A stretch of DNA of 44,978 nucleotides, taken from NCBI GenBank assembly GCA_041574955.1, contig JBFGNS010000013.1, forward strand, positions 1 to 44,978, in the 5' to 3' direction. Below the pieces are notes generated by a model that saw only the letters and a list, made by a program, of their open reading frames with translations, was not told the DNA's origin and made no database searches. Source of the DNA: CALZJC01 sp041574955. GTDB taxonomy: Bacteria > Acidobacteriota > Thermoanaerobaculia > Multivoradales > JAHEKO01. Positions within the stretch are counted from its first letter, which is position 1, and each line of letters begins with the position of its first letter. Below are positions 22,324 through 29,838 of the stretch, piece by piece. The position numbers were made by a program, and so were the translations under genes.

Positions 22324-25300
22324 CGCTCGCTCTTGAGCGCCGGCAGCAGCGGCGTGCGCAGCGCCGCCGACACGGCCACCGCGCCGGCGGCCAGGCCGAC
22401 TGCCAGCACCAGCGCCAGCGTGCCCGCGAGGGCGCCCCACGGCACCTCGCCGGCGCTGGCCGCCAGGTGGGGCGCCACCGCGAGCAGCCCGGCGGCGGCA
22501 CCGATGCCGATGCCGACCGCCAGCAGGAAGCCGTTCTCGCCCACCACCAGCCACGCCAGCGTGCGCCGCCGGTAGCCGAAGGCGCGCAGCGTGGCCAGCT
22601 CGCCGCGCCGCTCGATGACGCTGCGTGCCAGCACCACCGCCAGCCCGAGCGTGCCGAGCAGCAGGCCGAGCCCGCCCAGCGCCTGGAAGGTGTCGAGGTA
22701 CATGTGCTCGACCGCCATGTACGCCTCGAGCTTGTCGGCGGCCGGCGTGGCGTCGAGGCCGTAGCGAGCCAGCGACTCCTCGAGCCGCCGCGCCAGCTCG
22801 CCGGCGCGCCCGGGCGGCGCCTCGGCGAGGAAGTAGGCGAAGCCCTCCGAGTCGGGGAAGTGCTCGAGGAACGCCCGCTCCGGGATCAGCAGCTCGCTCT
22901 GGAAGATGCTGGTGTCGAGGGTGGCGACGATCCGCAGCCTGACCGGCCGGCCGCGGTCGTCGTGCAGCGCCAGCTCGTCGCCCAGCCCGAGGTGCAGGAT
23001 CCACTGCACCGAGTTGGCGTCGCCGATCGCCGGCACGACGCCGGGCTCGAGCTGCCGCTCGAGCAGCCGCCACGGCTCGGCGGTCGGCTCGACGGTGGTG
23101 CGGAAGCGGAACCCGCCGCGCGCCACCAGCTCGTCGGTGACGCCCAGCAGCCGTGGGCGCTGCGGCTGGTAGAGGTTGAGGCAGCTGGCGTCCTCGCCGG
23201 GGCGCAACCTGAGCGGGTAGATGCGGCTGCCGGCCAGCGCAGCGCGGTCGTCGGTGCCGAGCCCCAGCTCGGCGCGGCCCTCGGCACTGTCCAGGTCGGC
23301 CGTCAGCGGTACCGCCGACTCGGCGACCAGCGCGAAACCGCCGGTGCCGGAGTCGCGCGCGGTGGCGTCTTCGACCTGCCGGCGGTTGGCGGCCACCGCC
23401 ACCAGCACGAAACAGGCGCTGCCCACCAGCACCACCGCGAGCAGGCTGCGGCCGGGGCTGTGCGCCGTGTTGCGGGCGGCGCTGGCGGCCAGGGTGAGCC
23501 CGCCGCCGGCCCCCCGGCTGCCGCGGCACCAGGCGGCGAAGAGCGCGAAGCCGCCGGTCAGCACGGCCGCACCGGCGCCGAAGAACAGTCCCGGCGAGGC
23601 TTCGCCCGGGCCGCCGGCCGCCCAGGCGACCAGCGCCCCGGCAGCGAGCAGCGCCGCGACCGCCAGGCGGCGGGCGGCGCGCGGCGGGCGGCTGTCCACG
23701 TTTGGCGACTCGACCGCCCCGGCGAGCAGCGCTCGCACCGGCACCCGCCCGAGCCGCCGCAGGGTGAGCAGGATCGAGCCGATCACCACCGCCAGCGACA
23801 GCGCCAGGCCGGCCGCCAGGCTGGCCGGGCGCAGCTCCAGCCGCAGGAACGGCGAGCCCAGCAGCGGTGCCCACCAGCCGCCAATCCCGGCCAGCACGGC
23901 GCGGCCGTACAGCGCCGCCAGACCCAGCCCGAGAGCGCCGCCGGCCGCCGCCAGCACGGTGCCCTCGGCGAGCAGCAGGCGGCGCACCGAGCGCAGCGGG
24001 TAGCCGGCAGCCAGCCGCAGCCCCAGCTCTCGCGCCCGCCGCTCGACGCCGAGCCGGAACAGCAGCGCCACCAGCAGCGCCGCCGCGACGATCAGGAACA
24101 GGCTGAAGCCGACGAACAGGCCGGCGAACGAGGTGGTGCCGGAGGACGCCTCGAGCCCCTGGCGGCGGACCGGCAGGACGGTGAGGCCGAGCTCGGCCGG
24201 GGACAGCCGGTCGAGGACGGCCTCGGCGAGCGCGGTTGCCGCCCGCTCGGGCGTCTCGCCGCGCTCGAGCGCGAAGCGCAGCGCGGTCAGGGCGCCGAAC
24301 CGGCTGCGCCACAGCCGCTGGCCTTCGGCCAGCGGTACGAAAGCCTTGGGGGTGCCGCGCCAGGCGTCCCAGTACCGCTCGTCCTCGGGTCGCACCAGCG
24401 ACAGGTCGACCGGGAAAGGCGGCTCCCAGTCGGCCATCCGGTCGGCGTCGGCGATGCCCGGCAGCTCCGGCGTCAGGCTGGGGTCGGCCGCCAGCCCGGA
24501 CATCTCCACCACGCCGGCGACGCGGAACCGGGCGCGCGCCGTCTCCAGGCGGTCGCGGCTGCCGACCGTGAAGTAGGTCATCTCGAGCTCCGCCCCGGGC
24601 GTCACGCCGAGGTCGTCGGCGGCCCAGCGGTTGAGCACGATCGGCGGCGTGTCGCCGCTCGCCGGCCGCGCCGTGCCGGCGCCGACGCTCCAGTCGCCGA
24701 AACCGGACGGCGGCGGCAGCGGCAGCGCGGTGACGGTCGAGTAGGGAACGGCGCGGCCGCCGGTCTCCATCCGGTTGGCGAGGTAGGTCAGCAGCGGCAG
24801 CACGGCGCGCCCGCCGGCCTCGCCGGCCGCGGTGGCGGCCGCCACCACCTGCGGCCGCAGCACGAGCTCGCGGCTGTCGAGCGTCAGCCAGCGCTCGGCC
24901 GGCGTCAGGCGCAGGCCGACGTCGGCCAGCTCCAGGGCGCGCCCCAGCGCCGCCGCTGTGCGGTCGACAGCCTGCGGTCCCGCCACCAGCAGTGCGTTGG
25001 CCACGCCAGGGCGCTCCAGGCGCCGCGCCAGGACGGGCAGCTCGACGAAGGCGTTGAGCGGCGCCACCTGGCCGGCGGCGAGCGAGAACCGGCCGGCGCC
25101 GCGGTCCGGCACGACGGCGCTCACCACCAACCGCAGCGAGCGCAGCGCCGCCTCCGGGTCGTCGCCGCCGAGCAGCGTCGAGCGCGGCACCTCGCTGCGA
25201 TGCTCGAACGCCACCACCACCTGATCTCCGACCTGTGCCCCCAGCTCGCGCGCCAGCGCCGAGTTGAGCACCAGCGAGGGGAAGACCTGACCCGGCCGCC

Positions 25301-25679
25301 GCGTCAGCTCCAGCGCCTGCGACGCGGGGTCGCCCGGAAACAGCGTCCGGAAGCCGGCGTCGACGCCCCACACCGCGACCCGGGCGGCGCGTGCGCCGCC
25401 CTCGGCGTGTACCGCCGAGCCGCGCAGCGCCACCACCGGCACGACGCTGGCTCCCGGCTCCAGCTCGGCGGCCAGCCGGTCCGCCAGCTCGGCGGCGAAC
25501 GGGCGCTCGGCGAGGACCGCATGGTCGATCAGGCCGAGCCGCTCGAGCGTCAGGTCCCGCAGGCTGGCCTCGATCGAGTCGCCCACCACCAGCGATCCAG
25601 CGAGCACCGCGGTGGCGACCCCGGCGGCCGCCAGCACGGCCAGGTTGATCGGCCAGAAGTGGATCAGGCTGCGACGCAT
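22320..25679 (-). CDS. Double-length FtsX-type ABC permease
   Basis: An 1119-residue membrane protein, about twice the length of LolC or MacB permease domains. It has an N-terminal membrane segment (IHFWPINLAVLAAAGVATAV), a first large periplasmic domain, a central FtsX block with three or four membrane segments (SLFLIVAAALLVALLFRLGVERRARELG and following), a second periplasmic domain, and a final FtsX block (SVIERRGELATLRAFGYRRRTL). Such permeases do not move substrate across the inner membrane but couple ATP hydrolysis to periplasmic work such as lipoprotein release. ATG at 25679 overlaps the end of the ATPase gene by 16 bases. Its stop codon comes from the end of repeat copy B. No membrane-fusion partner is encoded here. 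Confidence 0.9.
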   Translation of the reverse strand: MRRSLIHFWPINLAVLAAAGVATAVLAGSLVVGDSIEASLRDLTLERLGLIDHAVLAERPFAAELADRLAAELEPGASVVPVVALRGSAVHAEGGARAARVAVWGVDAGFRTLFPGDPASQALELTRRPGQVFPSLVLNSALARELGAQVGDQVVVAFEHRSEVPRSTLLGGDDPEAALRSLRLVVSAVVPDRGAGRFSLAAGQVAPLNAFVELPVLARRLERPGVANALLVAGPQAVDRTAAALGRALELADVGLRLTPAERWLTLDSRELVLRPQVVAAATAAGEAGGRAVLPLLTYLANRMETGGRAVPYSTVTALPLPPPSGFGDWSVGAGTARPASGDTPPIVLNRWAADDLGVTPGAELEMTYFTVGSRDRLETARARFRVAGVVEMSGLAADPSLTPELPGIADADRMADWEPPFPVDLSLVRPEDERYWDAWRGTPKAFVPLAEGQRLWRSRFGALTALRFALERGETPERAATALAEAVLDRLSPAELGLTVLPVRRQGLEASSGTTSFAGLFVGFSLFLIVAAALLVALLFRLGVERRARELGLRLAAGYPLRSVRRLLLAEGTVLAAAGGALGLGLAALYGRAVLAGIGGWWAPLLGSPFLRLELRPASLAAGLALSLAVVIGSILLTLRRLGRVPVRALLAGAVESPNVDSRPPRAARRLAVAALLAAGALVAWAAGGPGEASPGLFFGAGAAVLTGGFALFAAWCRGSRGAGGGLTLAASAARNTAHSPGRSLLAVVLVGSACFVLVAVAANRRQVEDATARDSGTGGFALVAESAVPLTADLDSAEGRAELGLGTDDRAALAGSRIYPLRLRPGEDASCLNLYQPQRPRLLGVTDELVARGGFRFRTTVEPTAEPWRLLERQLEPGVVPAIGDANSVQWILHLGLGDELALHDDRGRPVRLRIVATLDTSIFQSELLIPERAFLEHFPDSEGFAYFLAEAPPGRAGELARRLEESLARYGLDATPAADKLEAYMAVEHMYLDTFQALGGLGLLLGTLGLAVVLARSVIERRGELATLRAFGYRRRTLAWLVVGENGFLLAVGIGIGAAAGLLAVAPHLAASAGEVPWGALAGTLALVLAVGLAAGAVAVSAALRTPLLPALKSER

Positions 25680-26362
25680 CGTCCGTCGGTCAGCCGGTAG
25701 CGGCGGGCGAAGCGGGCCGCCAGCTCGGTGCTGTGGGTGACCACGATCATCTTGGTCCTGTCGCGGCCGTGGAGCTCGATGAGCAGGTCCGATACCGCCT
25801 TGGCGGTGTCGCCGTCGAGGCTGCCGGTCGGCTCGTCGCACAGCAGCAGGCTGGGCCGGTTGACCAGCGCCCGCGCCACCGCCACCCGCTGCCTCTCGCC
25901 GCCCGACAGCTCGGCCGGCCGGTGCTGCCGGCGGTGGGCCAGCATCACCGCTTCGAGCAGCTCCTCGGCGCGCTGGCCGGCGGCGGCGCGCTGGCGGCGG
26001 TCGCCGCGGAACGCCAGCGCAGGCAGCAGCACGTTCTCCATCACCGAGTACTGCGGCAGCAGGTGGTGGTCCTGGAAGACGAAGCCGATGGTGCGGTTGC
26101 GGAACCTGGCGAGCTCCGCCTCCGGCAGCGAGAGCGGCTGGCGGCCGTCGATCTCGATGGTGCCGGAGTCGGGCCTGTCGAGCGTGCCGATCAGGTGCAG
26201 CAGAGTGCTCTTGCCGGAGCCAGACGGGCCGACGATGGCCACCGCCTCGCCGTCCGCCAGCTCGAGGCTGGCGCTCTTGAGCACCTCGACGGTGGTGCTG
26301 CCCAGCCGGAAGCTCTTGCTCACCCGGCGCACCGACAGGCCGCCGCTGGTCTGCTGGTTCAT
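25664..26362 (-). CDS. LolD/MacB-type ABC transporter ATP-binding protein
   Basis: A 232-residue ATPase. All nucleotide-binding motifs are intact: Walker A GPSGSGKST (residues 45-53), Q-loop in GFVFQDHHLLPQ, signature ELSGGERQRVAVARAL, Walker B LLLCDEPTGSLD, and the switch His in VVTHSTE. The DEPTGSLD motif and length are typical of the LolD/FtsE/MacB group that works with FtsX-fold permeases. Its stop overlaps the start of the double-length permease, indicating coupled translation and a complex. ATG at 26362 has GGGGGGAG 7 bases upstream, and TATCCT at 26393-26388 gives a very short leader. The transported or released molecule is unknown. Confidence 0.95.
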   Translation of the reverse strand: MNQQTSGGLSVRRVSKSFRLGSTTVEVLKSASLELADGEAVAIVGPSGSGKSTLLHLIGTLDRPDSGTIEIDGRQPLSLPEAELARFRNRTIGFVFQDHHLLPQYSVMENVLLPALAFRGDRRQRAAAGQRAEELLEAVMLAHRRQHRPAELSGGERQRVAVARALVNRPSLLLCDEPTGSLDGDTAKAVSDLLIELHGRDRTKMIVVTHSTELAARFARRYRLTDGRCVAA

Positions 26363-26387
26363 CGCGGCACTCCCCCCTTCGGCTCCC

Positions 26388-26393
26388 AGGATA
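26388..26393 (-). promoter_or_regulatory. -10 box of the ABC transporter operon
   Basis: TATCCT on the minus strand, 25 bases before ATG 26362. The predicted transcription start lies just ahead of the ribosome-binding site (26377-26370). Confidence 0.45.
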
Positions 26394-26429
26394 CCGCCGA
26401 ACGGCTGCCGGCCGCGCCGTGCGCTCTGA

Positions 26430-26471
26430 TAGCGTGGCCCGAACGCAATCGACGCCGCGGTAGTGCCGCGG
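26430..26471 (+). promoter_or_regulatory. -10 box and leader hairpin of the MbtH gene
   Basis: TAGCGT at 26430-26435 is a candidate -10 box. The leader holds a perfect hairpin CCGCGG-TAGTG-CCGCGG (26455-26471), followed by AAGGAG and ATG at 26488. Confidence 0.4.
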
Positions 26472-26487
26472 GGCTAAGGAGTCAGCG

Positions 26488-26736
26488 ATGCCAACGGCCG
26501 ACGAGGAACCCACCATCTACAAGGTGGTCGTGAACCACGAGGAGCAGTACAGCATCTTCCCGGCCGACCGGCGCGTGCCGATCGGCTGGCGGGCGGTCGG
26601 CAAGGTCGGCCCGAAGGACGACTGCCTCAAGCACATCGAGGAGATCTGGACCGACATGCGCCCCGACGACCTCCACGCCAGGGTCGAGCAGCTGCGCGAG
26701 GTGGTCGAAGAGGCCGCCACCACACGCCGCCGGTGA
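26488..26736 (+). CDS. MbtH-family protein, no NRPS nearby
   Basis: An 82-residue protein with the MbtH signature: VVVNHEEQYSIFPADRRVP, then GWRAVGKVGPKDDCLKHI, and EEIWTDMRP. MbtH proteins bind and stabilise adenylation domains of nonribosomal peptide synthetases. The aligned Trp residues in GWR and IWTDMRP are kept; the usual SxW is SIF here. No adenylation, condensation or carrier-protein gene occurs anywhere in the window, so this is an orphan. It is flanked by a divergent ABC transporter and, 34 bases downstream, small membrane proteins. ATG is supported by AAGGAG 8 bases upstream. It may serve an NRPS elsewhere or a stand-alone adenylating enzyme. Confidence 0.9.
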   Translation: MPTADEEPTIYKVVVNHEEQYSIFPADRRVPIGWRAVGKVGPKDDCLKHIEEIWTDMRPDDLHARVEQLREVVEEAATTRRR

Positions 26737-26770
26737 GCGCGGCGGGGTGGTCGCCGGCGGGAGGGGCGCG

Positions 26771-27175
26771 ATGAGGCTCCGCCCGACCGGCCTGAGGCCG
26801 TTCCCGCTGCCGGTCAGCGTGCTGCTGTCGGTGCTGTGGACCGGGCTGGTGCACCTGCTGCTGGCGCTGGCGGCGGCGGCTCAGCCGCCGGTGGGGGGCG
26901 CCGCGCCGGTGGTAGCGCTGTGGCGCTACGAGCTGCTGGGCGCCGTGCGGCTGCCCACGCTCCTGATGGTCATCAACCTGCTGCTGATCGGCTACCTGTG
27001 GCTCGACTACCGCGCGCGGCGGCGGCGCGGCAGGCGCGGCTCGCTGCTGTTTCTGGCGGCGGCGCTGCTGCTGGTCCATCTCGGCTGGGCCGTGTGGCGC
27101 GCCTGGTGGACGGAGGTCAACCGGCCGCCGGTGGCGCCGGGGACCGTTTTCGCCGTCGTGGCGGAGCCGAGGTGA
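26771..27175 (+). CDS. Small three-segment membrane protein
   Basis: A 134-residue protein with three membrane segments: LPVSVLLSVLWTGLVHLLLAL (about 12-34), LPTLLMVINLLLIGYLWLDY (about 57-78) and GSLLFLAAALLLVHLGWAVW (about 88-108). An arginine-rich cytoplasmic loop (RARRRRGRRG) lies between the last two. The C-terminus (TVFAVVAEPR) is short. I do not recognise a family. It follows the MbtH gene by 34 bases and overlaps the next membrane-protein gene by GTGA. ATG at 26771 is preferred over a GTG at 26747 because it places the first membrane segment after a basic start. The ribosome-binding sequence GGAGGGG lies 4-10 bases upstream. Confidence 0.7.
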   Translation: MRLRPTGLRPFPLPVSVLLSVLWTGLVHLLLALAAAAQPPVGGAAPVVALWRYELLGAVRLPTLLMVINLLLIGYLWLDYRARRRRGRRGSLLFLAAALLLVHLGWAVWRAWWTEVNRPPVAPGTVFAVVAEPR

Positions 27176-27588
27176 GCGCTTCGCTGGCGGTGGTGGTCGG
27201 CGCCGTCCTCGGCACGCTCTTCGCCTGGCTGGCCCGGTGGCTGGGCGGCGAGCGCAGGGTGTGGGCCATCGGCCTGGTGGTTGCTGCCGTGCTCTACCTG
27301 CTGTTCGCGGCCGTTGCCGGCGCCGGCGCCGAGGCGCTGGCTCTCGAGCTGAGCGGTGTGGTGGCCTTCGGTGCGGTGGCCGGGCTGGGGCTGGCCGGCC
27401 GGCCGCTGTGGCTGGCCGCCGGCTGGGGGGCGCACGTGGTCTGGGACGTCGCGCTGCACGGCCGGGCCGGCGGCTACGCGCCGCCGCTCTACCCGGAGCT
27501 GTGCATCGGCTTCGATCTGGCGGTGGCGGCGTTCATCGTCTCCCGGGTATGGCGGCCGGGCGGCGCGCGGCCGGGGGCCGGGGGTTGA
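27172..27588 (+). CDS. Small four-segment membrane protein
   Basis: A 138-residue hydrophobic protein with four predicted membrane segments, roughly 3-22, 30-50, 58-85 and 112-130. The stretch PLWLAAGWGAHVVWDVALHGR and APPLYPELCIGFDLAVAAFIVSR recall uncharacterised membrane proteins with a conserved His-x-x-Trp-Asp. No function can be given. GTG at 27172 overlaps the upstream TGA stop, indicating translational coupling with the three-segment protein. The downstream lipoprotein gene begins inside or at the end of this gene. Confidence 0.7.
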   Translation: MSASLAVVVGAVLGTLFAWLARWLGGERRVWAIGLVVAAVLYLLFAAVAGAGAEALALELSGVVAFGAVAGLGLAGRPLWLAAGWGAHVVWDVALHGRAGGYAPPLYPELCIGFDLAVAAFIVSRVWRPGGARPGAGG

Positions 27589-28592
27589 GGGGTGGAGGCG
27601 CGACGTCCACGGCCGCCGGGCTGATCCTGGCGGCGCTCGCCGCCGGCTGCGCCGCCGATCCGCCGCCCGATCCCCGACCGGTGCCGCCCGGTAGCTTCGC
27701 CTTCGCCGCGCTCGGCGATGCGCCGTACGTCAGGGCCGACGAGGTGCGTTTCGAGCGCCTGGTGGAGCAGCTCAACCGCGTCGAGCTGGCCTGGGTTCTG
27801 CACGTCGGCGACATCCTCTGGTTTCCGTGCTCGGAGGAGAAGTACCGCCAGCGGCTGGCCACCTTCGAGAGCATCCGTCACCCGTTCCTGCTCACCCCGG
27901 GCGACAACGACTGGTCCGACTGCTGGGAGCCGATCGCCGGCGGCCACCGTCCGCTCGACCGGCTGGCGGAGCTGCGGCGGATCTTCTTCCCTTCGCCGGC
28001 GACGGCCGGCGAGGCGGCGCTCGGGGTCGAGCGCCAGTCGCTCGACCCGCGCTTCGGTGAGTTTCCCGAGAACGGTAGCTGGCTGTACGGCGGAGTGGTG
28101 TTCGCCACTGTCCACCTGGTTGGCAGCCGCAACGCCGGCATGCCGTTCCCCGGCCGCAGCGAGGCCGACGACCGCGAGGTGGAGCGCCGCACCGCCGCCG
28201 CGCTGGCCTGGACCCGCGCCGCCTTCGCGCGCGCGGCGGCCGAGGACGCCGCCGCGGTGGTGCTGGCGATCCACGCCGAGCCGGGCTTCCACCAGCCGGC
28301 CGGTTCCCCACACCGGGCGGCCTTCGAGCCGTGGCTTGCGCTCCTCGCCGAGGAAAGCGAGCGCTGGGGCCGGCCGGTGCTGCTGGTCCACGGCGACGAC
28401 CACCAGTTCCTCGTCGACCGGCCGCTCGAGCATCCCGACGGCCGGCCGGTGCCCAACCTCACCCGGCTGGAGGTGCCGGGTGCCCCCGACATCGGCTGGG
28501 TGCGGGTGGTCGTCGAACCGTCGGCGGCCGAGCCGTTCCGCTTCGAGCCGTACCTGATGCGGCGGCCTTGGCTCGACCTGGTGCGCTGGTAG
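27549..28592 (+). CDS. Calcineurin-like phosphoesterase-fold lipoprotein
   Basis: About 347 residues with a lipoprotein signal (AAGLILAALAAGC), so it is an envelope protein. The metallophosphoesterase fold is suggested by FAALGDAPYV (motif I, with GDAPY instead of DxH), WVLHVGDILW (motif II), LLTPGDNDWSD in place of GNHD, IHAEPG, and LLVHGDDHQF in place of GHxH. Metal ligands are partly altered, so activity may differ from classical phosphatases. Two starts are possible: ATG 27549, or TTG 27585, which overlaps the previous stop as TTGA and gives a tighter signal peptide. It is the last gene of the MbtH-proximal group on this strand before the acetyltransferase-like gene. Confidence 0.75.
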   Translation: MAAGRRAAGGRGLRGGGATSTAAGLILAALAAGCAADPPPDPRPVPPGSFAFAALGDAPYVRADEVRFERLVEQLNRVELAWVLHVGDILWFPCSEEKYRQRLATFESIRHPFLLTPGDNDWSDCWEPIAGGHRPLDRLAELRRIFFPSPATAGEAALGVERQSLDPRFGEFPENGSWLYGGVVFATVHLVGSRNAGMPFPGRSEADDREVERRTAAALAWTRAAFARAAAEDAAAVVLAIHAEPGFHQPAGSPHRAAFEPWLALLAEESERWGRPVLLVHGDDHQFLVDRPLEHPDGRPVPNLTRLEVPGAPDIGWVRVVVEPSAAEPFRFEPYLMRRPWLDLVRW

Positions 28593-28630
28593 CTGCGGCG
28601 CGCGCCCGCCTCTCGAACGGGCGGGGCGGC

Positions 28631-28642
28631 TATGCTCACGGC
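28631..28642 (+). promoter_or_regulatory. Leaderless -10 box before the acetyltransferase-like gene
   Basis: TATGCT at 28631-28636, a 6-base spacer, then ATG at 28643. There is no Shine-Dalgarno sequence. Confidence 0.55.
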
Positions 28643-29302
28643 ATGAAGCCGCAAGACGGGCCACGCCGGCTGGACCTCGCCAGCTGGGAGCGGCACCAGC
28701 AGTACGAACTGTTCCGCTCCTACGACTGGCCGTGGTTCAACGTCACGGTCGACGTCGACGTCGAGGCGGTGGCCGCGCGCTGTGCGGCGCCGGGCGGGCC
28801 GTCGTTCTTCCTCGCCAGCCTCTGGCTGTCGCTGGTCGCCGCCAACGAGGTGCGCGAGCTCCGGCTGCGGCTGCGCGGCGACGAGGTGGTCGAGCACCGG
28901 CTGATCCACGGCGGCTCGACGGTGCTGATGCCCGACGACAGCTTCGTCTTCGCCTACTTCGACTTCCTGCCCGAGTTCGAGCCGTTCGCCGAGCGCGCCG
29001 CGGCCGAGCTCGAGGTGGTGCGGGGCGGGCCGGGTAAGCTCGAGCCTCGCCCCGAGCGCGACGACCTGATCCACTACTCGGTGCTGCCCTGGATTGCCTT
29101 CACCAGCTTCCAGCACGCCCGCCGGCTGGGCCAGGACGACTCGGTGCCGCGGCTGGTGTTCGGCCGCCGCCGCGAGGTCGCCGGGCGCCGGCGGATGCCG
29201 GTGTCGGTCGAGGTCCACCACGCGCTGGCCGACGGCCTGCACGTGAGCCGCTTCTACCAGCGCTTCGAGGAGCTGATGGCGCAGCCGGACCGGCTGGGGT
29301 AG
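28643..29302 (+). CDS. Chloramphenicol acetyltransferase-like protein
   Basis: A 219-residue protein, exactly the length of classical trimeric CatA enzymes. Landmarks in order are RRLDLASWERHQQYELFRSYD at the start, FFLASLWLSLVAANEVRELRLR, YSVLPWIAFTSFQHARR and the catalytic VHHALADGLHVSRFYQRFEEL, which keeps the His-x-x-x-Asp-Gly of the family. This enzyme class moves an acetyl group from acetyl-CoA to a hydroxyl. Whether it accepts chloramphenicol is unknown; no mobile element or other resistance gene is nearby and base composition matches its neighbours, so it is probably an ancestral chromosomal member. ATG follows a TATGCT box by 6 bases. Confidence 0.88.
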   Translation: MKPQDGPRRLDLASWERHQQYELFRSYDWPWFNVTVDVDVEAVAARCAAPGGPSFFLASLWLSLVAANEVRELRLRLRGDEVVEHRLIHGGSTVLMPDDSFVFAYFDFLPEFEPFAERAAAELEVVRGGPGKLEPRPERDDLIHYSVLPWIAFTSFQHARRLGQDDSVPRLVFGRRREVAGRRRMPVSVEVHHALADGLHVSRFYQRFEELMAQPDRLG

Positions 29303-29323
29303 GGCGGTCGGTGCGCCAACAAC

Positions 29324-29391
29324 GGTGACAGGGTACTCAGCCCACCGTCGCGGCGGCTGAGGGCCGATGGCGCCTTGAGTATCCTGTCACC
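29324..29391. repeat. REP-like inverted repeat between convergent genes
   Basis: A 68-bp element with 17-bp ends: GGTGACAGGGTACTCAG at the left and TTGAGTATCCTGTCACC at the right, pairing throughout if two G-T pairs are allowed. A second helix, CTCAGCC with GGCTGAG, overlaps the left arm, so two folds compete. There is no T-tract. It resembles the small palindromes spread by REP-associated tyrosine transposases, but no transposase gene is present. Confidence 0.6.
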
Positions 29392-29400
29392 GAAGCTCTC

Positions 29401-29838
29401 TCACTCGCCGGGGTCTTCGGCGATGCGCTGCGCGATCTCGTCCGGGATGGGGATGGTCTCGAGGCCGCCGGGGCGGTTCAGGATGCAGCAGACCGAGCTC
29501 ACCTTGCCCCGCGCCACCGGCCGCTCGCCGACGGTGAGCAGGAAGCGGTAGGTCATCGAGCGGGCGCCCTTGCGCGCCACCCTGAGCTCGATTCTGAGCT
29601 GGTCGCCGTAACGCGCCGGGCTGAGGTAGTCGAGCGCCGCCGACACCCGCGGCCAGCCGATCTCGTCGGCGCCGCGCCGGTGGTGGACGGTGGTGCCGAG
29701 CGCGCGGAGGAACTCGTGCTCGGCGGTCTCGATGAACACGAAGAAGCGCGCGAAGTGGACGATGCCGCCCATGTCGGTGTCCGCGAACTCGATGCGGCGG
29801 GTGGTGGTGAAGCGGCTCAGCGGCTCGGGTCGGCTCAT
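29401..29838 (-). CDS. YbgC/FadM-like acyl-CoA thioesterase
   Basis: A 145-residue hotdog-fold thioesterase. The family start is clear: RRIEFADTDMGGIVHFARFFVFIETAEHEFLRALG, cited as a landmark, with the catalytic Asp in FADTDMGG near residue 20-22. SAALDYLSPARYGDQLRIEL and ARSMTYRFLL continue the fold. It hydrolyses short or medium acyl-CoA esters in the cytoplasm; a link to Tol-Pal-type envelope functions is known for some relatives. ATG at 29838 overlaps the stop of the glycosyltransferase gene (TGATG), so the two are translationally coupled. The gene is convergent with the acetyltransferase-like gene, with a REP-like repeat between them. Confidence 0.9.
   Translation of the reverse strand: MSRPEPLSRFTTTRRIEFADTDMGGIVHFARFFVFIETAEHEFLRALGTTVHHRRGADEIGWPRVSAALDYLSPARYGDQLRIELRVARKGARSMTYRFLLTVGERPVARGKVSSVCCILNRPGGLETIPIPDEIAQRIAEDPGE

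Noticed and set aside
22233..25700. A plus-strand open frame of 1155 codons rich in Arg, Gln and Gly
   Set aside because: It lies antisense to the ABC permease gene. Its composition is what the opposite strand of a high-GC gene gives, and it has no recognisable domain. Similar long frames opposite the symporter, glutamate dehydrogenase and peptidase genes were rejected for the same reason.
26488..28592. A nonribosomal peptide cluster suggested by MbtH
   Set aside because: No adenylation, condensation, thiolation or thioesterase domain of that type is present in the window.
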